A stretch of 54,865 bases of DNA from Candidatus Ornithomonoglobus intestinigallinarum (GTDB taxonomy: Bacteria; Bacillota; Clostridia; UBA1381): contig DVLU01000006.1 of assembly GCA_018715365.1 (NCBI GenBank), positions 1-54,865 on the forward strand, read 5' to 3'. Positions 14,638 to 22,522 of this stretch are shown piece after piece. The notes below the pieces were generated by a model. The model was given only the letters and a program-made list of their open reading frames with translations, ran no database searches and was not told the DNA's origin. Within the stretch, counting starts at the first letter, position 1; each line of letters begins with the position of its first letter. The translations under genes and the position numbers were made by a program.

Positions 14638-16902
14638 ATGGCAAAACCAATGCTTAGCAAAAACAGGGCGTTTCTGCGTGCGCCGTCGAAGTCCGACATA
14701 TTACCGTCCGTACTGTTGTTTCTGGCAAGCCGGGCATCGTTTATGGGAGCTTTCCCGTTCGGCGCCGCCTTTTTTGCATCATGCAGCGACAAATCCGCGG
14801 CGTATCTCGGGATAACGGTAATGTATCTCGGGCTGCTTTCGGCGGGCGCGGCGGGGAGCGCCGTAAAATATATGATGTCCGCGCTCATATTCTGGCTTTT
14901 CATAAACTTATACAGCCGCCGTTCGCGCCGTCTTGAAGCCGCCGTATGCGGCGCGTCGATGTTTGCCTCGGGCATGGCGTCGATGCTTTACAGCTTTGCC
15001 GGCGCATACGATATTTTTCTGCTGCTTGCCGAAAGCGCCGCCTGCGGAGTTATGTATGTTGTATTTTCGGGCGCGCGCGAAAGCGTGATATACGGCACGC
15101 CGCAAACGCCGTCCGAGCAGGAGCGGCTGCTGTGCCTTTCCGCCGCGGCCGGCGTATTCATACTCGGGCTCGGAAAAACGGAGCTGCCGTTTGATATAAG
15201 CGTTGCCAATATCATGGCCGTTTATACGGTGCTCATGGGCGCAAATTGCTCCGGGCTTGCGGGCGCTGCGGTATCGGGCGTTGCCGTTGGCTTTATAACG
15301 GGCGGCGGCAGCTCCGTTATGATGGCGGGCGCAATGGGCTTAAGCGCGCTTTTCGGCGGTTTCTTAAAGTCTCTCGGGCGCTTCGGCACGGCAATAGGCT
15401 TTCTTGCCGGAGCATATGCCGTGCTGCTTTATTCGGGCTCCGTTTCCGACATTCCGTACAGCGCCCTCGACGCGCTCATAGGCGCGGCCGCATTTGCCGC
15501 AACGCCGCCGCTTGTACATAAAAAGCTTTCGTCGCTCCTGAGCGCGGAACGCCGTTTTGAAAGCCCCGGCGGCGCGGAACGGCTGCGCGTTGTGCTTTCC
15601 GAGCGTTTAAAGCGCTGCGCCGCGGCATTTCGCCGTCTTGACGCCGCGCTTGCCTCATCACCCGCCGATATGCCGTCCGCTTCCGCGCCGCGTTATGAAG
15701 AAATCTTTTCCGAAACGGCAGGCAGGATATGCGGCGACTGTCCGCGCCGCCAGCGCTGCTGGGACAAGGATACCGACAAAACGATAAAGGGCATGAGCGA
15801 GCTGCTTAACGTCATCGAAACAAAGGGCAGCGCGGAAATAAACTCAATGCCGTTATCGTTCCGCGAGCGCTGCCTGCGTCCCGAGCGTATGCTTCTGGAG
15901 TTTTCTCATGTATATGAGCTTTATAAGCTCCGCTTGTCCCATACCTCAGAACGCAAACTCTCACGCGAAGCATCGGCGGCGCAGTACCGCGAAACGGCGG
16001 AGCTTTTCGAATCGCTTTCGCACGAGCTTGACGAGGAGCTGCTGTCTGTTTCGGAGCTTGAAAACGACGCCGCGGCGGCTCTTGAAAACGCCGGCGCCGC
16101 CGTTTATGAAATACGCATATCCGAAAACGACCGCACCGAGGTGTTTCTGCGTCTTGACAGCGCCGAGCATATAGGCGCTGCCGAAAATATATTGTCGGAC
16201 GTGCTCGATACAAATATCTGCTTCGACAGGGAAGCAAACGGCGGCATATACTTCGTTTCAAAGCCGCGCTTCACCGTTGACGTCGGCATGACTCAGCTCT
16301 CGAAAGAGGAAAGCTGCGGCGATACGGTATCGGTCTTTGCCGCGGGCTGCCGCCTTTGCTGCATAATATGCGACGGCATGGGTACCGGCGAAAAAGCGGC
16401 AAGGGGCAGCTCCGAAGCGGCAGGTCTTCTGCGGGACTTTCTCGAGGCCGGCTTCGGCGTGCGCACAGCCGTTGACGCCGTAAATTCATCGCTTTCCGTA
16501 AGCTTTGACGACGACTATTTCACAACGCTCGACCTGCTTTGTATCGACCTCATGAACGGCTCTGCCGAATTTTTCAAAATCGGCGCGGCACAGTCGCTTA
16601 TATACAGGCGCGGCTCCGTTGAAACGGTCTTTTCCGCGGCGTTCCCCATAGGCGCGGCTCCGTTTACCGAAGTGCTGCCGCAGCTTAAGCGCATCGAGGA
16701 CGGCGAAATAATCGTTATGGCCTCCGACGGCATAACGGAAGCCGGCGAAATAAAAACCGAATGGCTTAAAAAACAAATAAAAACACCCGTCCTTTCCATG
16801 CAGGCAATGACCGACGAAATAACGGAACGCGCCCTTGAACGCAGCGGCGGCGTTCCGCGCGACGATATGAGCGTTATCGCACTTAAAATTACGGAGGAAT
16901 AG
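14638..16902 (+). CDS. spoIIE: Stage II sporulation protein E (PP2C phosphatase)
   Basis: 754 residues. It sits in the polar septum and dephosphorylates SpoIIAA, freeing sigma-F in the forespore. The first ~290 residues hold about ten membrane helices. A central region (~300-520) includes a cysteine cluster (CGDCPRRQRCW). The C-terminal PP2C phosphatase domain shows CIICDGMGTGEKAARGSSEA with metal-binding aspartate, DYFTTLDLLCIDL, and MASDGITEAGE near the end. AAAGGAG precedes ATG. The length is somewhat below the ~800 usual. The upstream region carries 0A boxes, and spo0A itself lies immediately downstream. Confidence 0.93.
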   Translation: MAKPMLSKNRAFLRAPSKSDILPSVLLFLASRASFMGAFPFGAAFFASCSDKSAAYLGITVMYLGLLSAGAAGSAVKYMMSALIFWLFINLYSRRSRRLEAAVCGASMFASGMASMLYSFAGAYDIFLLLAESAACGVMYVVFSGARESVIYGTPQTPSEQERLLCLSAAAGVFILGLGKTELPFDISVANIMAVYTVLMGANCSGLAGAAVSGVAVGFITGGGSSVMMAGAMGLSALFGGFLKSLGRFGTAIGFLAGAYAVLLYSGSVSDIPYSALDALIGAAAFAATPPLVHKKLSSLLSAERRFESPGGAERLRVVLSERLKRCAAAFRRLDAALASSPADMPSASAPRYEEIFSETAGRICGDCPRRQRCWDKDTDKTIKGMSELLNVIETKGSAEINSMPLSFRERCLRPERMLLEFSHVYELYKLRLSHTSERKLSREASAAQYRETAELFESLSHELDEELLSVSELENDAAAALENAGAAVYEIRISENDRTEVFLRLDSAEHIGAAENILSDVLDTNICFDREANGGIYFVSKPRFTVDVGMTQLSKEESCGDTVSVFAAGCRLCCIICDGMGTGEKAARGSSEAAGLLRDFLEAGFGVRTAVDAVNSSLSVSFDDDYFTTLDLLCIDLMNGSAEFFKIGAAQSLIYRRGSVETVFSAAFPIGAAPFTEVLPQLKRIEDGEIIVMASDGITEAGEIKTEWLKKQIKTPVLSMQAMTDEITERALERSGGVPRDDMSVIALKITEE

Positions 16903-16963
16903 AATTTTTAAAATAAATTTTTAAAATAAAAGTAAAAAAATTGCACAAATTTTAATTTTACTA

Positions 16964-16992
16964 TTGATTTTTAAGTAAATTTATGGTAATAT
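16964..16992 (+). promoter_or_regulatory. Promoter of spo0A
   Basis: TTGATT (16964-16969), a 17-bp spacer, and TAATAT (16987-16992), within a very AT-rich 172-bp gap that contains the repeated string TTTTTAAAATAAA. I see no clear 0A box or sigma-H site. Confidence 0.55.
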
Positions 16993-17074
16993 TGTAAACA
17001 TAAAGGCAATATTTGGAATTTGGCCTATAATAATTCACATTCATAACAATTCACAATCAAGGAGGAAACAAAAA

Positions 17075-17842
17075 ATGCTTTCAAGTATTTCAGTAGTAAT
17101 TGCAGACGACAACGCGGATTTTCTGTCGGAGTTAAAAGAATTTCTGAGGACAAAGCCCGGCATAAATTTAAAGGCGGAAGCGCACGACGGCGAAGAGGCC
17201 GTGGGCGTAATACGCGAAACGGAGCCTGACGTTGTTGTGCTCGACATGGTCATGCCGAAGCTTGACGGGCTCGGCGTACTGCGCCGTTTGCGGTCATCGG
17301 CGGCAGGCAAGCGTCCCAAGGTGATAATGTTTTCCGTTGCGGCGATGGACAAGAACGTCCGTATGGCGTTTGACGCCGGCGCGGACTATTTTCTGTCGAA
17401 GCCGCAGCCGTTTGACGCTGTATACGAAGCGATAAAGAGCATTGCGGACAGCGCCGGTGCAGCAGCCGTTGCGGCGGAGCCGTCGGTTGAAGGCGCCGAT
17501 CTTGAAAAGCTTGTCACGGAATGTATTCATGAGCTCGGCGTCCCAGCGCACATAAAGGGCTATCAATATATGCGGACGGCAATCATGATGGTTGTAAAGG
17601 ACATGGATTTATTGAATTTTATAACAAAGCGGCTCTATCCCGAAATAGCCAAGGCGTATAAAACAACGTCGAGCCGTGTTGAGAGGGCAATACGCCATTC
17701 GATTGAAGTGGCATGGTCAAGGGGCAAGCCGGAAACGATGAGCGAGATATTCGGCTACACCGTGGACAACGGCAAGGGCAAGCCGACAAACTCGGAATTT
17801 ATCGCCATGGTGGCAGACAGGATACGTCTCAGACTGAAATAA
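17075..17842 (+). CDS. spo0A: Sporulation master regulator Spo0A
   Basis: 255 residues. A response regulator that, when phosphorylated, binds 0A boxes and commits the cell to sporulation. The receiver domain (1-125) has the acidic pair VVIADDN, the phospho-acceptor in [17 protein letters not shown], and the conserved lysine in FLSKPQPFD. The C-terminal domain (~145-255) has [19 protein letters not shown] and the recognition-helix segment [21 protein letters not shown], which is nearly invariant in Spo0A. GGAGG precedes ATG. spoIVB, which usually precedes spo0A, is replaced here by spoIIE. Confidence 0.96.
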   Translation: MLSSISVVIADDNADFLSELKEFLRTKPGINLKAEAHDGEEAVGVIRETEPDVVVLDMVMPKLDGLGVLRRLRSSAAGKRPKVIMFSVAAMDKNVRMAFDAGADYFLSKPQPFDAVYEAIKSIADSAGAAAVAAEPSVEGADLEKLVTECIHELGVPAHIKGYQYMRTAIMMVVKDMDLLNFITKRLYPEIAKAYKTTSSRVERAIRHSIEVAWSRGKPETMSEIFGYTVDNGKGKPTNSEFIAMVADRIRLRLK

Positions 17843-17862
17843 TATCCCCCCTTCGCTAAAAA

Positions 17863-18100
17863 CGGCAACTGTTGTCTGTTCCGCTCAAAAATCGCCTTGC
17901 TGCGCTCACGCATACCACGCGCCCCAATCCATGCAAAACACCTTTATCATATTCACGAAGACGGTATGCGTTTCGCTTGCCGCACCGAACATTTCGCGTA
18001 ACAGACAACAGCCGCCTTTACACAGCGTACGTCATCTGTCTGCGGAAGGGCCTTAACGCGCATCGTGCGTTACCAGCCCGGAGCAGACAGTGACGGGCGC
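17863..18100 (+). repeat. ~240-bp dispersed repeat, copy 2
   Basis: Matches 1063-1310 along its whole length (CGGCAACTGTTGTCTGTTCC to GACGGGCGC), with substitutions and small indels. No convincing ORF. As at copy 1, a GC-rich hairpin unit (18129-18160) follows. Confidence 0.85.
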
Positions 18101-18128
18101 AAAAAAAGAAAACCCCGCGGCAGCCGCC

Positions 18129-18160
18129 GGGGGTTCCAAAGGGGGCGCAGCCCCCTTTGA
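18129..18160 (+). repeat. Short GC-rich hairpin repeat
   Basis: GGGGGTTCCAAAGGGGGCGC followed by AGCCCCCTTTGA; same family as 1019-1050. Confidence 0.8.
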
Positions 18161-18274
18161 GAAAACAAAAAATCGCCACCTTTGAACTCCTATTTTTAAT
18201 TTATTTTCAATAAAACTTTATAGAAATTGAGTAATAATATTGTATTTTTCTGCTGTTTATGTTATAATTATTTG

Positions 18275-18341
18275 CGGATTATGCGCAAAAAATACGGATT
18301 ATGCAAAAACAATTGAACAACGGCGCATAATTTGATATAAT
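18275..18341 (+). promoter_or_regulatory. Promoter with tandem operator repeats for the LytTR operon
   Basis: CGGATTATGC occurs twice in direct orientation (18275-18284 and 18295-18304), 20 bp apart start to start, i.e. two helical turns. The second copy ends eight bases before TTGAAC (18313-18318); after a 17-bp spacer comes TATAAT (18336-18341). LytTR regulators bind paired direct repeats just upstream of the -35 region, so this is probably the autoregulatory site of the gene at 18367. The sites are seen; the binding is inferred. Confidence 0.6.
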
Positions 18342-18366
18342 CTGTCTATTAAATGAGGGGTGGGAT

Positions 18367-19071
18367 ATGAGATTTATTATAGTTGACGATGATAAATTCT
18401 TCCGCGAAGAAGTCGCTTCTCTTATCCGCAGCGTCCCGGGCTGCGGCGGCGCCGAAGCCGAGCTTCACGGGTTTGACGATTTTGCGGCGGTAAATATAGC
18501 TGACGACGATGTATTTTTTCTCGATATTGCCGACGGCAGCGACGAAAACGCCGGCATACAGCTTGCGTGCAGAATACGCCGTTTGAGCGAAAAGGCGCAT
18601 ATAGTTTTTGTGACGTCTTACACCGACAAGCTCCGCGACGCGCTTGCCGGCATGATACGCCCGTCGGAATTTCTGATAAAGCCGCTGCGCGGAGTGGAGC
18701 GCGAAAAGCTTTTTGCGTTTCTCAGGCTGCTCAGCGCTTCGCAAATCAAAAAAATACACCTCAAAAGCGGCACAAAGCATTTTGACGTTGTAATGAGCGA
18801 CATTCTGTATCTTCACAGGGACGGCAGAAAAACATCGGTATACACAAAAAATTCGTTTTTCCAGGTGAGCCAGTCGCTTTCCGGGATAGTTGAAATGCTT
18901 GACGATAATTTTCTTATAATAGACAAGGGCACGGCCGTGAACATAAAGCACGCCAAGGCCTACGACCCGGCGCACAGGCTCATATATCTCGAAAACGGCA
19001 GCTCCATATACTGTTCGCGCGACAAAGCAAGAGCGTACCGCAATATACTGAACGGATTGGGAGTGGTATAA
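18367..19071 (+). CDS. LytTR-family response regulator
   Basis: 234 residues. Receiver domain (1-120): MRFIIVDDDKFF with the acidic cluster, FFLDIADGS holding the likely phospho-aspartate, and FLIKPLRG with the conserved lysine. The LytTR DNA-binding domain (~135-230) shows KIHLKSGTKHFDVVMSDILY, DGRKTSVYTKNS and the FLIIDKGTAVNIKHAK segment. The AgrA/VirR/LytR type controls quorum sensing, bacteriocins or surface functions. Its stop is directly followed by the ATG of the sensor kinase. Upstream tandem repeats suggest autoregulation. Confidence 0.88.
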   Translation: MRFIIVDDDKFFREEVASLIRSVPGCGGAEAELHGFDDFAAVNIADDDVFFLDIADGSDENAGIQLACRIRRLSEKAHIVFVTSYTDKLRDALAGMIRPSEFLIKPLRGVEREKLFAFLRLLSASQIKKIHLKSGTKHFDVVMSDILYLHRDGRKTSVYTKNSFFQVSQSLSGIVEMLDDNFLIIDKGTAVNIKHAKAYDPAHRLIYLENGSSIYCSRDKARAYRNILNGLGVV

Positions 19072-20370
19072 ATGGATATGGTTTATACTGTTTCGTCAAT
19101 GCTCGTCGGCATATCGTGGGCCGCAAGCCTTGTTTTAATGCTGAAATACGTTTTCGGAGTAAAGCTGTCCGCGCTCGCGGCGTCGCTTTATATAATCAGC
19201 ATGACGGTGCTGTTTACCGTTATGTTCATGCTGCTTGACGATACGCACGTTCAGCAGCGCACAACAATAATAATGGCATACGCCTTTTTCCTGATATGCC
19301 TGCGGCTGCGGAAGCCGCAAAGATGCGTTATGGTATTCAGCGTATATGTCATTATAATATCGGCCGCGGAATCGCTTGATATAATACTTCTTTACACAGT
19401 CTTTGACTATACGCCGATAACGTGCTTTATCATAAACACGATAAGCATACAGCTGTTTACGTTTATTGCATATATAATAAAAAACAAAATAATAAATATC
19501 GTAAACCGCGACAGGCCGGAAAAAGAAACCTTGCTGCTGACCGGTCTTGCAGCCGTGTTTATCTTCCTTGCTGCGTATATACAGCTTGAATTTGAATACA
19601 GCCTCTTAAAGGGCGAGGACATGAACCCGAAAACGTACCCGCTCTTTCTTGCGATAACGGCCGTCACGTACCTTGCCGCGGCAATCGCCGCCACGGGCTT
19701 TATAAAAAGCGCAGGCGTTGAACGCAAAAACAAAATAATAACGGAGCAGCAGAAAATAGTTGAAGAAATGCACGACGGAACGCGCGTGTTCCGCCACAAC
19801 TACAGGAATACGATAATCGCCATAAAGGGCTACTGCGACAACGGCGACTACGAGCACCTTGCCGAGCGCATAAACGAGCTCTATAACGAAATGGACGATA
19901 TATACAGCGGCGGCCAGCTCGGCACAGCGATAAGCATAAGCGATGCGGGCCTTAGAAACATGATAATGCTGAAGCTGCTCGAAGCAAAGCGGCGCGGTAT
20001 ATCAACGGAGCTTAAAATATCGGGCGAGCATTTTCCGGAATTTGAAAACATGACGATGCTGAACGCCATAGGCGCGCTGCTCGATAACGCGATAGAAGCC
20101 GCCGAAAGCTCCAAGGAAAAGTGCGCGGCCATCGAGCTTTTTGAGCACGAGGGCAAGCAGCGGCTGCTTATTGCCAACAGCTTTTCCGAACGGCCCGATC
20201 TCAGCCGTATAATGAGCAAGGATTATTCAACAAAAAACCAGAGCGGTCTCGGCCTGTACTACGTAAGCCGCGTTGTTTCAAAAAGGAAAAATGCCGAGAT
20301 TGCGTTTAACTGCGGAGAAACGCTTTTCTGCGTCTGCCTTGACGCCGCCGAAAAAGCGGAATCCGAATAG
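19072..20370 (+). CDS. GHKL sensor histidine kinase (AgrC-like)
   Basis: 432 residues. About six membrane helices fill residues 1-215, with little extracellular domain, as in peptide-sensing AgrC kinases. The phospho-acceptor motif FRHNYRNTIIAIKGYC lies at about 240, and the GHKL ATPase has its N-box ALLDNAIEAAE and G-box STKNQSGLGLYYVSRVV. It starts one base after the regulator stop, so the two are co-translated. No AgrB processor or AgrD-like precursor is nearby, so the signal is unknown. The next feature downstream is a candidate toxin peptide on its own promoter. A perfect palindrome (20396-20417) follows the stop. Confidence 0.88.
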   Translation: MDMVYTVSSMLVGISWAASLVLMLKYVFGVKLSALAASLYIISMTVLFTVMFMLLDDTHVQQRTTIIMAYAFFLICLRLRKPQRCVMVFSVYVIIISAAESLDIILLYTVFDYTPITCFIINTISIQLFTFIAYIIKNKIINIVNRDRPEKETLLLTGLAAVFIFLAAYIQLEFEYSLLKGEDMNPKTYPLFLAITAVTYLAAAIAATGFIKSAGVERKNKIITEQQKIVEEMHDGTRVFRHNYRNTIIAIKGYCDNGDYEHLAERINELYNEMDDIYSGGQLGTAISISDAGLRNMIMLKLLEAKRRGISTELKISGEHFPEFENMTMLNAIGALLDNAIEAAESSKEKCAAIELFEHEGKQRLLIANSFSERPDLSRIMSKDYSTKNQSGLGLYYVSRVVSKRKNAEIAFNCGETLFCVCLDAAEKAESE

Positions 20371-20443
20371 GGGCATATGAAAAAAGGAATGCTTTGCCGC
20401 CGCTTTAAAGCGGCGGCCGCTGTTTTGAAGCGGCAAAATCTTC

Positions 20444-20473
20444 TTGACAAATTTCGTCACAATATGGTATAAT
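20444..20473 (+). promoter_or_regulatory. Promoter of the small hydrophobic peptide gene
   Basis: TTGACA (20444-20449), an 18-bp spacer, and TATAAT (20468-20473): near-perfect consensus, about 67 bases before the start codon. Confidence 0.8.
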
Positions 20474-20539
20474 AATCCCGGAAAGCAAGGAGCGGCTCGG
20501 CGGTTGTTCCGACACTCTCGATAAGGGGGTGTTTGCTTA

Positions 20540-20608
20540 ATGAGCGAATTTACATTTTGCCTTAGTCTTATAGTAATTTTGCTTATTATTATAGCGATAA
20601 AAAAATAA
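20540..20608 (+). CDS. 22-residue hydrophobic peptide, candidate type I toxin
   Basis: The ORF encodes a short N-terminal MSEFTF, one hydrophobic helix rich in I/L/V, and a C-terminal AIKK. This is the usual build of type I toxins that insert into the membrane. The Shine-Dalgarno AGGGGGTG (20524-20531) lies in a hairpin ACACTCT/GGGGTGT (20512-20532) that would hide it, typical of translationally masked toxin mRNAs. The last codons and stop are overlapped by an antisense transcript with its own promoter and terminator. No family name is claimed; it could also be a membrane microprotein. Confidence 0.6.
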   Translation: MSEFTFCLSLIVILLIIIAIKK

Positions 20609-20698
20609 CCGCCCACGCTGTAACGTAGACGGTTAGGGGTAGAATTTATTTCTACATCTTAACGTATAAATGCGGAACAGCCGTTATCCGTTCCTTGT
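20599..20698 (-). ncRNA. Antisense RNA, candidate antitoxin
   Basis: The minus-strand promoter (20733-20705) predicts a start near 20698. The transcript ends at the hairpin AACCGTCTACG/CGTGGGCGGTT (20634-20607, 11 bp with GU pairs), followed by seven U's (20605-20599). It is about 100 nt and complementary to the 3' end of the toxin mRNA, including the stop codon. Its 5' part can form the hairpin GGAAC/GTTCC. Confidence 0.6.
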
Positions 20699-20704
20699 GA
20701 GTAC

Positions 20705-20733
20705 ATTATATCAAAATCCGGCCGCAATGTCAA
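20705..20733 (-). promoter_or_regulatory. Promoter of the antisense RNA
   Basis: On the minus strand, TTGACA (20733-20728), a 17-bp spacer and TATAAT (20710-20705): exact consensus, so the antisense RNA should be abundant. Confidence 0.8.
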
Positions 20734-20796
20734 TATAAACGGTCATTATTTTTTTGTTTTATTTTTTTGCGGCACGGCTCTGCACCGCACCCCCGT

Positions 20797-21303
20797 TTAC
20801 TTCACACGCTTATATTTTGTATTCGCCTTAACAAGGCCGCGTATCGTTTCGGCGTCGCTTTCGCTCATAAATTTCTTGCACACAACGGACGCGCTTTGTC
20901 CCTCCAGGAAAAACACAAAATACTTCCCCGTTTCAACGGCCTTTATTATCTCCGAATACTTTTTTTCGACGCTTGCCTTGCCCGATTTTTCGGTAAAGCC
21001 GCCGTTATCGAACGTGAATTTTGACGTCATCATTTTGCCGCGCACAGACTTATACGGCTTTCTGTACATCCTCTGCGGATACACAGCAAGAAACACCGCA
21101 AGCCACAGGCACACAAGCGCCGTTACGATATTATACCTCACGATATACGCATACAGCGCCGTAACCGCCGCAAGCGCCGCCGCGGCAAACATCACAATCC
21201 TCGCCGTTTTGAATTTTTCGCGGTAATACAGCTTAAAAAAATCCATAAACTCCGCATCCGCCATACGCGACGTTATTTTTAAAGGCTTTTCCACATCAGT
21301 CAC
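20797..21303 (-). CDS. YcxB-like family membrane protein
   Basis: 168 residues. The N-terminal cytoplasmic segment (LKITSRMADAEFMDFFKLYY) is followed by two membrane helices (~40-80) and a C-terminal domain with KFTFDNGGFTEKSGKASVEK, then YSEIIKAVETGKYFVFFLEG. This is the layout of the YcxB domain, whose function is unknown. It overlaps the preceding membrane protein gene by eight bases, so they are co-transcribed, possibly as the tail of the hisH-GH30-hisF unit. Confidence 0.75.
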   Translation of the reverse strand: MTDVEKPLKITSRMADAEFMDFFKLYYREKFKTARIVMFAAAALAAVTALYAYIVRYNIVTALVCLWLAVFLAVYPQRMYRKPYKSVRGKMMTSKFTFDNGGFTEKSGKASVEKKYSEIIKAVETGKYFVFFLEGQSASVVCKKFMSESDAETIRGLVKANTKYKRVK

Positions 21304-21706
21304 CGCCCATCAGCTTTTTAACAAACGCTCCGAAAATCGCAAACAGGTACGCAAACAGCGTATACACAACGGCGCATAATATCGCCGACAGCAGCAGATA
21401 ATTCATGTCCGAAAAATTATAATACATAACTATCGACGCCGTTGAAAGTATCCCGAAGATAAGCGGGAATTTCCATTCAAAGCCGAGCCTGACGCCGTAG
21501 AAGAACGATATTCCGAATATCAGCATCGGATTTATCATGAACATGAACATATTAAGCAGCACCGACTGTCCCGTCGGGCCCATAAACACAAAAATCATCG
21601 GCAGAATGTGAAAGCAGATTATAACGGCTATCACATAAAGCTTTGCGTTTTCCATGCTGAATTTCGAAACGGGCAGAAGGCTTCCGTTTTTCTTTAATTT
21701 TTTCAT
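21296..21706 (-). CDS. Small polytopic membrane protein, unknown function
   Basis: 136 residues with a basic N-terminus (MKKLKKNG) and four hydrophobic helices at about 24-45, 50-75, 80-95 and 103-128. I recognise no family motif. It lies 33 bases after hisF and overlaps the YcxB-like gene, so it is probably translated from the same mRNA. GGAGC precedes the start. Confidence 0.7.
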   Translation of the reverse strand: MKKLKKNGSLLPVSKFSMENAKLYVIAVIICFHILPMIFVFMGPTGQSVLLNMFMFMINPMLIFGISFFYGVRLGFEWKFPLIFGILSTASIVMYYNFSDMNYLLLSAILCAVVYTLFAYLFAIFGAFVKKLMGGD

Positions 21707-21739
21707 ATCATAAGCTCCATAATCACGTTTTTCCGGGCG

Positions 21740-22501
21740 TTACAGCCTGACACTCTCGCCGTGCTCCCCGAGATACCTTTTAAGCTCGCGTATTTCTATC
21801 TCCTTAAAGTGAAACAGGCTTGCCGCAAGCACCGCGTCCGCCTTTCCCTTTGTGAACGCGTCGAGAAAATGCTCCAACGTTCCGGCGCCGCCCGACGCTA
21901 TAACGGGTATGCCGGCGTTTTCGCTTACCGCTCTTGTAAGCTCCAAATCATAGCCGGCCTTTGTGCCGTCGCAGTCCATGCTCGTCAAAAGCAGCTCGCC
22001 CGCGCCCAGCTCCTCGGCGCGTTTTGCCCATTCGAGAGCGTCTATGCCTGTATTCACGCGCCCGCCGTTAAGATAAACGTCCCAGCCGCTGCCGTTTTCG
22101 CGCCGCTTTGCGTCTATCGCACACACAACACACTGGCTGCCGAACCTTTCCGCCGCCTCGCTTATAAGCTCCGGGCGCTTTACCGCGGCGCTGTTTACCG
22201 AAACCTTATCGGCGCCCGCGTTCAATATCCTTCTGAAATCCTCAACGGTACGTATGCCGCCGCCGACGGTAAACGGTATAAACACCTTTTTCGCAACGCG
22301 CTCAACCATATCCGCAACGGTTTCACGCGCGTCCGACGACGCCGTAATATCAAGAAACACAAGCTCGTCGGCGCCCGCCCTGTCATAGACCTCGGCGCAC
22401 TCCACGGGATCGCCCGCATCGACAAGGTCAACAAAATTAACTCCCTTAACAACCCTGCCGCCGTTTACGTCAAGGCACGGGATTATTCTTTTTGCGTACA
22501 A
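21740..22501 (-). CDS. hisF: Imidazole glycerol phosphate synthase cyclase subunit HisF
   Basis: 253 residues. The (βα)8 barrel that uses ammonia from HisH to form imidazole glycerol phosphate and AICAR in histidine synthesis. The start [23 protein letters not shown] with catalytic aspartate in CLDV, the phosphate loops GGGIRT and ASGGAG, and the second catalytic aspartate in [16 protein letters not shown] are all present. Its partner hisH lies upstream on the same strand, but a 2.9-kb secreted glycosidase gene is placed between them. No other his genes are in the window. Confidence 0.96.
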   Translation of the reverse strand: MYAKRIIPCLDVNGGRVVKGVNFVDLVDAGDPVECAEVYDRAGADELVFLDITASSDARETVADMVERVAKKVFIPFTVGGGIRTVEDFRRILNAGADKVSVNSAAVKRPELISEAAERFGSQCVVCAIDAKRRENGSGWDVYLNGGRVNTGIDALEWAKRAEELGAGELLLTSMDCDGTKAGYDLELTRAVSENAGIPVIASGGAGTLEHFLDAFTKGKADAVLAASLFHFKEIEIRELKRYLGEHGESVRL

Positions 22502-22522
22502 ATCATTTTCCTCCGTTTCGGT

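Noticed and set aside
18367-20608. An agr-type quorum-sensing locus with the 22-residue peptide as AgrD
   Set aside because: There is no AgrB, the peptide lacks the AgrD cysteine-ring and charged C-terminal features, and an antisense RNA pairs with its mRNA.
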